Shown: piece by piece, positions 28,562-37,745 of the stretch
Position numbering within the stretch: position 1 is the stretch's first letter
Layout: each line of letters begins with the position of its first letter
Assembly (NCBI RefSeq): GCF_007679325.1
Contig: NZ_VEGI01000005.1
Span: 164,920 to 228,919, forward strand
Length of the DNA stretch: 64,000 nt
Origin: Arthrobacter sp. U41
GTDB taxonomy: Bacteria; Actinomycetota; Actinomycetes; Actinomycetales; Micrococcaceae
Direction: 5' to 3'
Program-made: the position numbers and the translations under genes
The notes under the pieces: generated by a model
Seen by the model: only the letters and a program-made list of their open reading frames with translations
The model's database searches: none
Told to the model about the DNA's origin: nothing

Positions 28562-31500
28562 CTATTCGACAACCAGCAGCAGGTCACCGCCCTGGACCTG
28601 TTCGATCGCACCGACGGCGAGGCGCGAGACCGTGCCGGCGACCGGCGTCGTAATGGACGCTTCCATCTTCATGGCCTCGATCGTAGCGACGGTATCGCCG
28701 GCCTTGACCGCTTCCCCGGCCTTGACGGTCAGGGTGACGGCTCCGGCGAACGGTGCGGCCACCTGGCCCGGCTGGGAGGTGTCGGCGCGTTCGGCGGCCT
28801 TGACGTTGCTGATCACGGAACGGTCGCGGACCGACACCGGCCGGGACTGGCCGTTGAGCGTGCACATGACGGTGCGCATGCCTTTCTCATCGGGCTCGGA
28901 AACCGCTTCGAGCGACGCGATCAGGTTGACGCCCTTCTCCAGCTCGATCTCGTGCTCGGCGCCGCGCTGCAGGCCGAAGAGGTAGTCGCGGGTGTCCAGG
29001 ACCGAGAGGTTGCCGTAGGTCTCCACGCTCTTCTGGTAGTCCTTGGTGGGGCCCGCGAAGAGCAGCCGGTTGAGGGTCTGCTGCACGGTCTTGGAATCGG
29101 ACTTGAGCGCGGCACTGTCCTCGGCGCTGAGCTCCACGTCGCGGAGCTTCACCGTCCGCCCCTGCAGGGCCTTGGTGCGGAACGGCTCCGGCCAGCCCCC
29201 CGGAGGATCGCCCAGTTCACCGGACAGGAACCCGATCACGGAATCCGGGATGTCATACTTCTGCGGGTTCTCGTTGAAGTCCGCGGGATCGGCGTTGAGG
29301 CCCACGAGGTGCAGGGCGAGGTCGCCGACGACCTTGGAGGACGGAGTGACCTTGACCAGCCGGCCGAGGATGCGGTCCGCCGCGGTGTACATGTCCTCGA
29401 TGGCCTCGAACCGTTCGCCGAGCCCCAGCGCCATGGCCTGCTGGCGCAGGTTGGAGAGCTGGCCGCCGGGGATCTCGTGCTGGTAGACCCGTCCGGTGGG
29501 TCCCGGGAGGCCGGACTCGAAGGGTGCGTAGACCCGGCGCACGGCTTCCCAGTACGGTTCCAGGGCACACACATTGGCCAGGTTCAGTCCGGTGTCGCGG
29601 GGCGTGTGGGCCAGGGCCGCAACCAGGGCGGAGGCGGAGGGCTGGCTGGTGGTGCCGGCCAGTGAGGCGGATGCCACGTCCACGGCGTCCACGCCGGCAT
29701 CGACGGCCGCCAGCAGTGTTGCCAGCTGCCCGCCCGCGGTGTCGTGCGTGTGCAGGTGCACCGGGAGGCTGAAGCGTTCGCGCAGTGCCGACACCAGCCG
29801 GGCGGCGGCGGCGGGACGCAGCAGGCCTGCCATGTCCTTGATCGCCAGGATGTGCGCGCCGGCGTCGACGATCTTCTGGGCGAGCTCGAGGTAGTAGTCC
29901 AGGGTGTAGAGCGTCTCGTCCGGGTCCAGCATGTCCGCGGTGTAGCACAGGGCCACTTCGGCGACGGCCGTGCCGGTCTCGCGGACGGCGCGGATGGCCG
30001 GGGCCATCTGGTTGACGTCGTTGAGTGCATCGAAGATGCGGAAGATGTCGATGCCGGTAGCGGCGGCCTCGTTGACGAAGGCAACCGTGACTTCCTCCGG
30101 GTACGGGGTGTAACCGACCGTGTTGCGGCCGCGGAGGAGCATCTGCAGGCAGACGTTCGGCAGGGCTTTGCGCAGTGCGGCGAGCCGGTCCCAGGGATCC
30201 TCGCCCAGGAAACGGAGGGCGACGTCGTAGGTGGCACCGCCCCAGGCCTCGACGGAAAGCAGTTCCGGGAGGAGCTTGGAGACGGCGGGTCCGGCTGCCA
30301 CGAGGTCGCGGGTGCGGACCCGGGTGGCCAGCAGGGACTGGTGGGCGTCGCGGAACGTTGTGTCCGTGACGGCGACGGCGCCCTGGGCGCGCAGTGCCGC
30401 CGCGAAGCCTTCCGGCCCCAGTTCCAGCAGCCGCTGGCGGGAGCCCGGCTGGGCCGCGGCCTCGTCCAGGGCCGGGAGCTTGGCGGCGGGATCGCTGTGG
30501 ACGGTGATTTCGCCGTTGGGCTTGTTCACCGTGACCTCGGCAAGCCAGGTCAGCAGCTTGGTGCCGCGGTCCGCCGACACCCGTGCTTTGAGCAGCTCGG
30601 GGCGTTCGTCGATGAACGAGGTGGCCACGTTGCCGGCAATGAAGTCGGCATCGTCCAGGACGGCCTGCAGGAACGAGATGTTGGTGGAGACGCCGCGGAT
30701 GCGGAACTCGGCGAGGGCCCGGCGGGCACGGGCGACGGCGGCCGGGTATTCGCGGCCGCGGCAGGTCAGCTTGACCAGCATCGAGTCGAAGTGCGGGCTG
30801 ATCTCGGCGCCGGAGTAGACGGTGCCGCCGTCGAGCCGGACGCCTGCGCCGCCGGCCGAGCGGTAGCCGGTGATCTTGCCGACGTCGGGCCGGAAGCCGT
30901 TGGCCGGGTCCTCAGTGGTGATACGACACTGCAGGGCGGCGCCCTTGAGCTGGACCGTCTCCTGGGAGAGTCCCAGGTCCGCGAGGGTCTCTCCGGAGGC
31001 GATGCGCAGCTGGGCCTGGACGAGGTCGACGTCGGTGACTTCCTCGGTGACGGTGTGCTCGACCTGGATCCGCGGGTTCATTTCGATGAAGACGTGCTGG
31101 CCAGCCCTCTCGCCCACAGTGTCGACGAGGAACTCCACCGTGCCGGCGTTGACGTAGTTCAGAGCCTTGGCGAACTTCACGGCGTCGCGGTACAGCGCCT
31201 GCCGGATGCCTTCGTCGAGGTTCGGCGCCGGGGCGATCTCGATGACCTTCTGGTGGCGGCGCTGGATGGAGCAGTCGCGTTCGAAGAGGTGCATCACGTT
31301 GCCCTCCGCGTCGGCCAGGATCTGGACCTCGATGTGGCGGGGGCGGAGGACCGCCTGCTCCAGGAACATGGTGGGGTCGCCGAAGGCCGCGTCGGCTTCG
31401 CGCATGGCGGCCTGCAGGGCTTCGGGCAGGGCCTCGCGGGTGTCGACGCGGCGCATGCCGCGCCCGCCGCCGCCGGCGACGGCCTTGGCGAAAATGGGGA

Positions 31501-31957
31501 ACCCGATCTCGTCGGCGGCGGCGATCAGCTCATCGAGGTCCTTAGAGGGCTGGCTGGATTTCAGGACTGGCACGCCGGCCTTGCGGGCCGCCTCAAGCGC
31601 TGCGACCTTGTTGCCGGCGAGTTCCAGGACCTCGGCGGGAGGGCCTACGAAGGTGATGCCGGCCGCGGCGGCGGACCGGGCCAGGCGCGGGTTCTCGGAG
31701 AGGAAGCCGTAGCCGGGGTAAATGGCGTCGGCCCCGGCTTCCTTGGCCACCCGCACCACTTCGTCAACGTCGAGGTACGCCCGGACAGGGTGGCCCTCGT
31801 CACCGATCAGGTAGGCCTCGTCGGCTTTCTGACGGTGGATTGAGTTGCGGTCCTCGTGCGGGAAGACTGCCACGGTTTTGGCGCCAAGTTCGTAGCCGGC
31901 GCGGAAGGCACGGATCGCGATTTCGCCGCGGTTGGCCACCAGAATCTTCGAAAACAT
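28562..31957 (-). CDS. pyc: Pyruvate carboxylase
   Basis: A 1131-residue anaplerotic enzyme converting pyruvate, bicarbonate and ATP to oxaloacetate. Domains in order: biotin carboxylase (FSKILVANRGEIAIRA at the N-terminus, ATP-grasp with GGGGRGMR, about 1-460), carboxyltransferase (about 530-830, FRDAHQSLLATRVR and DTAGGQLATLLAA), allosteric/PYC domain, and biotin carrier with the biotinylated Lys1097 in EAMKMEAS. All are in one chain, as in pyruvate carboxylase rather than split acyl-CoA carboxylases. The ATG at 31955-31957 follows CAGGAGAAG. Confidence 0.96.
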   Translation of the reverse strand: MFSKILVANRGEIAIRAFRAGYELGAKTVAVFPHEDRNSIHRQKADEAYLIGDEGHPVRAYLDVDEVVRVAKEAGADAIYPGYGFLSENPRLARSAAAAGITFVGPPAEVLELAGNKVAALEAARKAGVPVLKSSQPSKDLDELIAAADEIGFPIFAKAVAGGGGRGMRRVDTREALPEALQAAMREADAAFGDPTMFLEQAVLRPRHIEVQILADAEGNVMHLFERDCSIQRRHQKVIEIAPAPNLDEGIRQALYRDAVKFAKALNYVNAGTVEFLVDTVGERAGQHVFIEMNPRIQVEHTVTEEVTDVDLVQAQLRIASGETLADLGLSQETVQLKGAALQCRITTEDPANGFRPDVGKITGYRSAGGAGVRLDGGTVYSGAEISPHFDSMLVKLTCRGREYPAAVARARRALAEFRIRGVSTNISFLQAVLDDADFIAGNVATSFIDERPELLKARVSADRGTKLLTWLAEVTVNKPNGEITVHSDPAAKLPALDEAAAQPGSRQRLLELGPEGFAAALRAQGAVAVTDTTFRDAHQSLLATRVRTRDLVAAGPAVSKLLPELLSVEAWGGATYDVALRFLGEDPWDRLAALRKALPNVCLQMLLRGRNTVGYTPYPEEVTVAFVNEAAATGIDIFRIFDALNDVNQMAPAIRAVRETGTAVAEVALCYTADMLDPDETLYTLDYYLELAQKIVDAGAHILAIKDMAGLLRPAAAARLVSALRERFSLPVHLHTHDTAGGQLATLLAAVDAGVDAVDVASASLAGTTSQPSASALVAALAHTPRDTGLNLANVCALEPYWEAVRRVYAPFESGLPGPTGRVYQHEIPGGQLSNLRQQAMALGLGERFEAIEDMYTAADRILGRLVKVTPSSKVVGDLALHLVGLNADPADFNENPQKYDIPDSVIGFLSGELGDPPGGWPEPFRTKALQGRTVKLRDVELSAEDSAALKSDSKTVQQTLNRLLFAGPTKDYQKSVETYGNLSVLDTRDYLFGLQRGAEHEIELEKGVNLIASLEAVSEPDEKGMRTVMCTLNGQSRPVSVRDRSVISNVKAAERADTSQPGQVAAPFAGAVTLTVKAGEAVKAGDTVATIEAMKMEASITTPVAGTVSRLAVGAIEQVQGGDLLLVVE

Positions 31958-32270
31958 ACTTCTCCTGCATCATCGCGGGTGTATCTGTAATTGGTCACAG
32001 TGTCCAAGACGTGAACGGGCAAACACAAACTATTGTGTCGACCGTCACAGGGACGTGCGTCACGTAGGGATACCGGATTAGCCAGGGCGGCCTGCGCCCC
32101 TGGTGGAAGCTTATCCATGATCTGCCGCCCCGGCACCCGATGAGGCAGGTTTCCCCGGGACGGCAACATATGATGAGTGGGTGGGTGGCGCATGCTCGCC
32201 CCGGCTCCGGAGAACGCAGGAGCCGGCAGGACCCCGTCCCGGCAACCGGCGTTAGGTATTGGTTTTTCAA
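31958..32270. other. Divergent intergenic region pyc / ParA-like gene
   Basis: A 313-bp gap. Near pyc it contains a possible minus-strand promoter (TTGGAC about 18 bp before TACACC-like bases). A near-palindrome ACGTG-CGT-CACGT lies at 32053-32065. Close to the right end GTTAGGTATTGG precedes the ParA-like start. I see no gene and no known riboswitch. Confidence 0.4.
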
Positions 32271-33119
32271 GTGCAAGTAGTAAGCATCAGCAGCCTCAAA
32301 GGCGGTGTCGGCAAGACATCGGTGACCACCGGATTGGCGTCCGCGGCATTGGCCGCCGGCATCCCCACCCTCGTTGTCGACCTTGATCCGCACGCGGATG
32401 CCAGCACGGCCCTCGGCGTCCGGCCGGGAGACCAGCAGGATATCGGCCGGATGCTCAAGGCCCCCCGCCGGGCACGCCTGGCCGAGAACGTGGTCCCCAG
32501 CGGCTGGGTGGAACGGGCCCACGCCAACGGCGTCGTCCCCGGCTCCGCCGCACCCGTCCTGGATGTGGCCGTCGGCTCCGCCTACACGGGGATCTATGAC
32601 CGCCCCGACCTGGGCCGCCGCGACCTGCGCCGGCTCTCCACCGTGCTGGCCGGTGCGCAGAACTATGAGCTGGTCCTGGTGGATTGCCCGCCCTCCCTGA
32701 ACGGGCTCACCAGGATGGCCTGGTCCGCCAGCGACAAAGTCACGCTCGTGGCCGAGCCCGGGCTGTTCTCGGTCGCCGGCACGGAACGCACCATGCGCGC
32801 CATCCAGCTGTTCCGCCAGGAATTCGCCCCGAACCTCTCCCCCGCCGGGATCGTCGCCAACAGGGTGCGCACCGGCTCCGCGGAGCACACCTTCCGGCTT
32901 TCAGAGATGGAGGCCATGTTCGGCGGGCTGCTGCTTTCCCCGCACATCCCGGAGCAGGCCAATTGGCAGCAGATACAGGGCGCCGCGCACTCCATCCACC
33001 ACTGGCCGGGGGAATCGGCGAAGAACGCCGCCGCCCTGTTCGATGCCCTGCTGGTGAACGTGCTGGACACGGACCGCCGGAAAGCCGGCGCCCGGGTCCG
33101 GGAGCGTGTCCACAGCTAA
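32271..33119 (+). CDS. Orphan ParA/MinD-like ATPase
   Basis: A 282-residue P-loop ATPase with the deviant Walker A SSLKGGVGKTS (signature lysine kept), the switch region VVDLDPHADASTAL and Walker B LVLVDCPPSL. It is distinct from the segregation ParA at 44876-45775: there is no scpA/scpB or parB neighbour, and the C-terminal half differs. The start is uncertain. GTG 32271 has no Shine-Dalgarno, and a TTG at 32259 is the only in-frame alternative seen. It is convergent with the MerR gene. Cargo unknown; such orphan ParA proteins often position cytoplasmic or polar complexes. Confidence 0.82.
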   Translation: MQVVSISSLKGGVGKTSVTTGLASAALAAGIPTLVVDLDPHADASTALGVRPGDQQDIGRMLKAPRRARLAENVVPSGWVERAHANGVVPGSAAPVLDVAVGSAYTGIYDRPDLGRRDLRRLSTVLAGAQNYELVLVDCPPSLNGLTRMAWSASDKVTLVAEPGLFSVAGTERTMRAIQLFRQEFAPNLSPAGIVANRVRTGSAEHTFRLSEMEAMFGGLLLSPHIPEQANWQQIQGAAHSIHHWPGESAKNAAALFDALLVNVLDTDRRKAGARVRERVHS

Positions 33120-33176
33120 GCGGATGCGCCCGCCCCGGCGGGGCCGAAAGACGCCCGGCGGGCCCCCGAACGCTTC

Positions 33177-33220
33177 AACGGCGAAGGCCGCCTCCCCTTG
33201 GGAAGGCGGCCTTCGCCGTT
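33177..33220. terminator. Bidirectional terminator
   Basis: A 17-bp stem AACGGCGAAGGCCGCCT and its complement with a 10-nt loop, between the convergent ParA-like and MerR genes. Only a weak T-tract on either side. Confidence 0.75.
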
Positions 33221-33246
33221 CGTGGATTTGCTCGCGGGCCTGCAGC

Positions 33247-33843
33247 CTAGCCGATCTTGCGGGCGGCCCGGCGCTTGCTGAGTTCGTCGTCGGGAAATGT
33301 CTGGTCGCTGGCGTGCTCGCTGGGAAGGGCCGCGAGGCTGCCTTCCACTTCGCGCCAGACCCGGCCGACGGCGATGCCGAAGACACCCTGGCCGCCCTGG
33401 ACGAGGTCGATGACTTCGTCCGCCGACGTGCACTCGTACACGCTGGCGCCGTCGCTCATAAGCGTGATCTGGGCAAGGTCCTCCACGCCGCGCTCCCTCA
33501 GGTGCTCGACGGCGGTGCGGATCTGCTGCAGGGAGACGCCGGTATCGAGGAGGCGCTTGACCACCTTGAGAACCAGGATGTCGCGGAAACCGTAGAGTCG
33601 CTGGGAACCGGAGCCGGCAGCGCCGCGGACGGCGGGCTCCACCAGACCGGTACGCGCCCAGTAGTCCAGCTGGCGGTACGTGATGCCGGCCGCTTTGCAG
33701 GCGGTAGGACCGCGGTAGCCCGCGTCCTCGTCCAGGACAGGGAGGTCCTCGGTGAACAGCAGGCCCTGGGCACCGCTAGCGGGCACGGCTACACCAGCCG
33801 TCGAGGGCTGCTTCAGCTCGCCTGCTTCGCCTTTAGGACTCAC
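33247..33843 (-). CDS. MerR-family regulator (Rv1830-like)
   Basis: A 198-residue transcription factor. The helix-turn-helix (YRGPTACKAAGITYRQLDYW, about 45-65) and the following wing (VRGAAGSGSQRLYGFRD) are typical of MerR. The C-terminal half resembles the mycobacterial Rv1830 group, with no metal-binding cysteines as in CueR or ZntR. I chose GTG 33841-33843, 6 nt after a perfect AAGGAGG; an ATG 18 nt earlier overlaps that site. The gene is last in the conserved gcvH-garA-ftsR-DUF151-merR set. Targets cannot be read from the sequence. Confidence 0.88.
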   Translation of the reverse strand: MSPKGEAGELKQPSTAGVAVPASGAQGLLFTEDLPVLDEDAGYRGPTACKAAGITYRQLDYWARTGLVEPAVRGAAGSGSQRLYGFRDILVLKVVKRLLDTGVSLQQIRTAVEHLRERGVEDLAQITLMSDGASVYECTSADEVIDLVQGGQGVFGIAVGRVWREVEGSLAALPSEHASDQTFPDDELSKRRAARKIG

Positions 33844-34114
33844 GTGGTTCCTCCTTGTCATGGCTCCCCTGCGGAAAATGCACCAACAACCGGTTACGCC
33901 TAGCTAAAACGAACCACAGGTGGATAAAATTCATCCGTGTAATTCTGCCGGGGCTGCACCTTCCAGTGTGACCTGAGCGGCTGTTGCATGCAATGGGAAC
34001 TTGTACTTCTGACGTTAGGCCTGCCGGGGCCCAAGGTCAAAGACGTTCGGGGTATTGCCGGGGCGTGTCGAAACTTTCATCCTCGACTTTAAGCTTTGCG
34101 GGGCGCCAGCCCGC

Positions 34115-34618
34115 TCAACCGGCGAAGTCTTCAGGCTCGACGTCGTCGAGGAACTCGCGGAACCTGCGCAGCTCACCCTCTTCGTCGACGGCCGGCCCCG
34201 GATGGGTGTCTTCGCCCTCGTCGTGTTCGGTGATCCGGACTCCGGCCTCCTCCATCACGGCGTCGGCGCACCAGATCCGGCACTTGGCCCGGAGGCCGAG
34301 TGCCAGGGCATCGGAGGCGCGGGAGCTGACGGTGGTGCCGTTCTCGAACTGAAGCTGCCCGTAGAAAATGTTGTCCTCCACGGCCACGATGTTGACGCTG
34401 ACGATGTTGTGCCCGAGGGACTCGACGACGTCGATCAGCAGGTCGTGCGTCATCGGGCGCGGCGGCACCACCCCCTGCTGGGCCAGGGCGATCGCGCTGG
34501 CCTCGGGCGTGCCGATCCAGATCGGCACGTGCCGCTCCCCGTGGATTTCCTTGAGCAGGACGAGCGGCTGGTTAGACGGCAGTTCGATCCGCACGCCTAC
34601 AATTTCCACCTCAATCAT
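34115..34618 (-). CDS. DUF151/bifunctional nuclease family protein
   Basis: A 167-residue cytoplasmic protein of the DUF151 (bifunctional nuclease) family, homologue of Rv1829. The core motifs are PLVLLKEIHGERHVPIWIG, RPMTHDLL and SRASDALALGLRA. Plant and Thermotoga members have been studied, but the bacterial role is unclear. The acidic tail (DEGEDTHPGP onward) is extra. The ATG at 34616-34618 shares one base with the ftsR stop, so the genes are translationally coupled. A longer reading into ftsR is rejected. Confidence 0.9.
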   Translation of the reverse strand: MIEVEIVGVRIELPSNQPLVLLKEIHGERHVPIWIGTPEASAIALAQQGVVPPRPMTHDLLIDVVESLGHNIVSVNIVAVEDNIFYGQLQFENGTTVSSRASDALALGLRAKCRIWCADAVMEEAGVRITEHDEGEDTHPGPAVDEEGELRRFREFLDDVEPEDFAG

Positions 34619-35340
34619 CAGATGTCCATCCTCGAGATGCGGTCCTGAACCAACGCACGGTGCAGCGTCAGGCACAGTTCGCTGATCTCCCGGGCGGCTT
34701 CGGCGGCCCGGGCATGGGAAGCGGCGTCCTTGCGGGAGGTCAGGGTGGCCACCGCGCGCTCCACCAGTCCGAACTCCCGTTCGGCGGCGGCCTGGAAAGG
34801 CCGCAGGTGCCGCGGTTCCAGGCCGTGTTGCTCCAGTTGAACGCAGGCGCGGGCCACTTGGAGGGCGTTCTCATCGAATTTGCCGTTGACATGCCCGATC
34901 AGGCCGAAGCTCAGGAGCGATTCGACCAGCGGAACGCTCGCCCCGGACTCGGCCCGGAGCTGTTCCTCGCTGAGCCGGCGGACCCGGTTGTGCAGTTCGG
35001 AGGCCAGCTCCTCGGAAACAATCCGCGGCGATACCGTGACACCCGGGGGCAGGTTCTCGGGGCGTTCCCCGCGGTCGATCGCATCAAGGTAGTCCTTGAT
35101 GACCTTCAGCGGCAGGTACTGGTCCCGTTGGAGGGACAGCACGAAGCGCAGACGCTCGACGTCGTTCTCGGCGTACTGCCGGTATCCGGCCGGGGTCCGC
35201 TGGGGGTTGATCAGACCCTTTTCCTCGAGGAACCGGATTTTTGACGCGGTCATGCTGGGGAAATCGTCGCTCAGTTGAGCCAGGACTTCCCCGATGTTCA
35301 GAACCTGGGGTCCGCGCCGTTCCGCTTGTGCCATGGCCAC
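34618..35340 (-). CDS. ftsR: MerR-family cell-division regulator FtsR
   Basis: A 240-residue MerR-type regulator corresponding to Rv1828/FtsR, described in Corynebacterium as an activator of ftsZ. N-terminal winged helix: VLNIGEVLAQLSDDFPSMTASKIRFLEEKG, here cited in parts (SDDFPSMTASKIRF, GLINPQRTPAGYRQY), then a coiled-coil dimerisation helix and a helical C-terminal domain. First codon GTG 35338-35340; an ATG two codons later (35334) is equally possible. It lies between garA and DUF151. Confidence 0.9.
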   Translation of the reverse strand: MAMAQAERRGPQVLNIGEVLAQLSDDFPSMTASKIRFLEEKGLINPQRTPAGYRQYAENDVERLRFVLSLQRDQYLPLKVIKDYLDAIDRGERPENLPPGVTVSPRIVSEELASELHNRVRRLSEEQLRAESGASVPLVESLLSFGLIGHVNGKFDENALQVARACVQLEQHGLEPRHLRPFQAAAEREFGLVERAVATLTSRKDAASHARAAEAAREISELCLTLHRALVQDRISRMDI

Positions 35341-35357
35341 AGGCAGCTACCCCGGAA

Positions 35358-35834
35358 TCAGACGTTGCCTGCTGCGCGGGCAGGGCTCAGATAGAAGGTA
35401 AGGCGGAACTTCCCGATCTGCACTTCGTTGCCGGACTTCAGCTCCACGCTGTCGACGCGGTCGTGGTTCACGTAGGTGCCGTTCAGGCTTCCGGTGTCCA
35501 CCACTTCGAAGCTGCGCGCCGTGCGGCGGAACTCGACGTGACGGCGGGAAACCGTGACGTCGTCGAGGAAGATGTCGGCATCCGGGTGACGGCCCGCCGT
35601 CGTGACGTCCGAGTCCAGCAGGAAACGGGCGCCTGTGTTGGGTCCGCTGTGCGCCACCAGCAGGGCGGAGCCATACGGCAGCGCCTCCACGGCGGCCCGC
35701 TCCTCAGCCGAGAGTTTCGGGGCGACGGTGGGTTCGTCGCGGACCGGGGTGAGGTTGATCGACGTGGTCTCCGAAGCCTTCACTCCACCCGTGCCAAAAC
35801 CGTCACCGGTGTTGTTGCGTTCGTGCCCAAACAT
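35358..35834 (-). CDS. garA: FHA-domain regulator GarA/OdhI
   Basis: A 158-residue phosphorylation-controlled regulator of central metabolism; in relatives GarA/OdhI inhibits 2-oxoglutarate dehydrogenase and glutamate dehydrogenase until phosphorylated by a PASTA kinase. The N-terminal phospho-acceptor motif SETTS (Thr23/Thr24) is present, and the C-terminal FHA domain has GRHPDADIFL, SRRHVEF and GSLNGTYVN. ATG 35832-35834 follows GGAGGAAT. The membrane kinase at 18365-20479 is a candidate phosphorylating enzyme (inference). Confidence 0.93.
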   Translation of the reverse strand: MFGHERNNTGDGFGTGGVKASETTSINLTPVRDEPTVAPKLSAEERAAVEALPYGSALLVAHSGPNTGARFLLDSDVTTAGRHPDADIFLDDVTVSRRHVEFRRTARSFEVVDTGSLNGTYVNHDRVDSVELKSGNEVQIGKFRLTFYLSPARAAGNV

Positions 35835-35923
35835 TGATTCCTCCATTCGCTGCAGGTGTCCCCCCTGCAAACAACGCATGCCGTCCGGAAAAGCCTCGCA
35901 AATCCGGGATCCGGCCTTCCGGC

Positions 35924-35967
35924 GGGGCGTTGTTGGGCTGGTTTCCCAGCAGTTATCCCAACGCCCC
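35924..35967 (-). terminator. Nested hairpin between gcvH and garA
   Basis: An outer 9-bp stem GGGGCGTTG/CAACGCCCC encloses an inner 5-bp hairpin GCTGG/CCAGC. It sits in the 153-bp gap after gcvH. It may attenuate readthrough into garA, or be a structured leader of garA. There is no clear T-tract. Confidence 0.45.
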
Positions 35968-35987
35968 GGCCCGAATGGCCTTTAGCT

Positions 35988-36374
35988 TTAGCCTACCTGT
36001 TGTTCGTACTCCGATGCACTGAGCAGTGACTCGATCGCGTCGGCCTCCGCGAGCTTGATTTCCATCAGCCAGCCCTCACCGTAGGGATCCGAGTTGATCA
36101 GGGCGGAATCGGTGTCCAGTGCCTCGTTCCGGGCCACCACTTCACCGGAGACCGGGGCGTAGATGTCGCTGACGCTCTTAGTGGACTCGACCTCGCCGAT
36201 GACGTCGTTTGCCTTGATCGCGGTGCCGGCCTCCGGCATCTGCGCGTACACGACGTCCCCCAGCGCGTCCTGGGCAAAATCAGTGATACCCACGCGCACC
36301 ACACCGTCGGCGTTCGGAGCGGAAACCCACTCGTGCTCTGCGGTGTAGGACAGCTCTTCGGGAATGATGCTCAT
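35988..36374 (-). CDS. gcvH: Glycine cleavage system H protein
   Basis: The lipoyl carrier of the glycine cleavage system, shuttling the aminomethyl group between the P and T proteins. 128 residues, with the lipoylated Lys66 in GEVESTKSVSD and the N-terminal YTAEHEW. No gcvP or gcvT genes are nearby; gcvH starts the garA-ftsR set, as in M. tuberculosis (Rv1826-Rv1830). A TATACT -10 box is found upstream. Confidence 0.95.
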   Translation of the reverse strand: MSIIPEELSYTAEHEWVSAPNADGVVRVGITDFAQDALGDVVYAQMPEAGTAIKANDVIGEVESTKSVSDIYAPVSGEVVARNEALDTDSALINSDPYGEGWLMEIKLAEADAIESLLSASEYEQQVG

Positions 36375-36439
36375 GACGGGCCTTTCATCGGGTCAACCAC
36401 CATTGTCTTCGGCGGCCAGCTGAACTGTCCGCCGCTGAA

Positions 36440-36445
36440 AGTATA
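36440..36445 (-). promoter_or_regulatory. -10 box of gcvH
   Basis: Minus-strand TATACT, about 65 nt before the gcvH ATG; no convincing -35. It may drive the whole gcvH-garA-ftsR set. Confidence 0.45.
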
Positions 36446-36519
36446 GGCATATCCGGGCAGCCCGGGGAGGACTCTGGCATCATGAAGCGATGACCGAAAA
36501 CGCCGAAATCGGCTAGGCA

Positions 36520-37389
36520 ATGCCAGAGCTTCCGGAAGTGGCGGCCCTCGCGGACTTTCTGGACGCGCACCTGCGGGACGCCCTCGTCACAAAGGTCCAG
36601 ATCGTCTCTTTCGCCGTGCTGAAAACCGCTGATCCGCCCTTCTCCGCGCTGGAGGGCCGGACAGTGACCGGCGTGCGCCGCTTCGGCAAATTCGTCAGCC
36701 TGGAAGCCGAGGGGCTGTTCTTTGTCTTCCACCTGGCGCGGGCCGGCTGGGTCCGCTTTACCGAAGCGCCCACCGATACCCCGCTGAAACCGGGCAAGGG
36801 CTACATCGCGGCGCGGCTGACATTTGCCGGCAGCTCCGGCCCGCTGGGCCTCGACCTGACCGAGGCCGGAACGAAAAAGAGCCTGGCGGTCTATGTAGTC
36901 CGGGCCCCCTCCGACGTTCCCGGAATCGCCGCACTGGGGCCCGATCCTTTCAGTGACGGGTTCGACGCCGACACCCTGGCGGGCATCCTCGCGGCCAGTG
37001 CGCACCAGATCAAGGGTGTGCTGCGGAGCCAAAGCGTGATGGCCGGCATCGGCAACGCCTACAGCGACGAGATCCTGCACGCGGCCGAGATATCGCCCTT
37101 CGCCCTGGCGAAGTCCTTGGACCGGGAGGCGGTCCAGCGGCTCTACGACGCCATCCACAGCGTGCTCGGGACGGCCCTCCGGGAAGCCGGCGGGAAGCCG
37201 CCCGCTGAACTCAAGGACACGAAGCGCAGCCACATGCGGGTCCACGGGCGGGCCGGTGAAGCGTGTCCGGTGTGCGGGGACACCGTCCGCGAGGTGTCGT
37301 TCGCTGATACGGCCCTGCAGTACTGTCCCGGCTGCCAGACGCAGGGCAAGATCCTGGCCGACCGCCGGACGTCCCGGTTCCTGAAATAA
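36520..37389 (+). CDS. Fpg/Nei-family DNA glycosylase
   Basis: A base-excision repair glycosylase/AP lyase of 289 residues. The catalytic N-terminus MPELPEV (Pro2, Glu3) is exact; a GIGNAYSDEILHAA helix-two-turn-helix and a C-terminal zinc finger (CPVC...CPGC with terminal DRRTSRFLK) follow. These features fit the actinobacterial Fpg-like (Nei/MutM2) group better than classical MutM. It is divergent from gcvH. No good Shine-Dalgarno is visible before the ATG. Confidence 0.93.
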   Translation: MPELPEVAALADFLDAHLRDALVTKVQIVSFAVLKTADPPFSALEGRTVTGVRRFGKFVSLEAEGLFFVFHLARAGWVRFTEAPTDTPLKPGKGYIAARLTFAGSSGPLGLDLTEAGTKKSLAVYVVRAPSDVPGIAALGPDPFSDGFDADTLAGILAASAHQIKGVLRSQSVMAGIGNAYSDEILHAAEISPFALAKSLDREAVQRLYDAIHSVLGTALREAGGKPPAELKDTKRSHMRVHGRAGEACPVCGDTVREVSFADTALQYCPGCQTQGKILADRRTSRFLK

Positions 37390-37462
37390 GCGTCGCGGCC
37401 CGGGTGTGTCCTATACCGCTGTCCTGAGAGCTGTGCCGGAGGGCCGCGCCGGGAAGCAGAAA

Positions 37463-37495
37463 ACCCCGCCATTCCCTGAGAGGGAATGACGGGGT
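37463..37495 (-). terminator. Terminator of tRNA-Pro / Fpg gene
   Basis: A 15-position stem with one mismatch (ACCCCG, then CATTCCCT, and complement), 3-nt loop, just downstream of the tRNA on the minus strand and of the glycosylase gene on the plus strand; flanked by AAA and TACTTT. Confidence 0.7.
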
Positions 37496-37504
37496 ACTTT
37501 CTGT

Positions 37505-37581
<77 letters not shown>

Positions 37582-37745
37582 CTGGTTCCGCCGTTCTCCG
37601 CTCCCGATTCCATCCCCTGTGTCTCCAGAAGATTTCATCTGAGCAGTCCGGCCGAACCACCTTGAAAAGCTTACACGATCCCGGAGGGTGCCCGTGACAC
37701 TTTTGGCCTGTCACGGGAACTTTTCCCCCGGCGGGCGGTCCGGAA

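Noticed and set aside
33838..33851. parS-like CACGTGG near the MerR gene
   Set aside because: Only the central part matches the parS palindrome, and it coincides with the MerR start codon and ribosome-binding site.
36375..36519. Glycine riboswitch before gcvH
   Set aside because: The 145-bp gap is too short for a tandem aptamer plus promoter and shows no conserved glycine-aptamer core.
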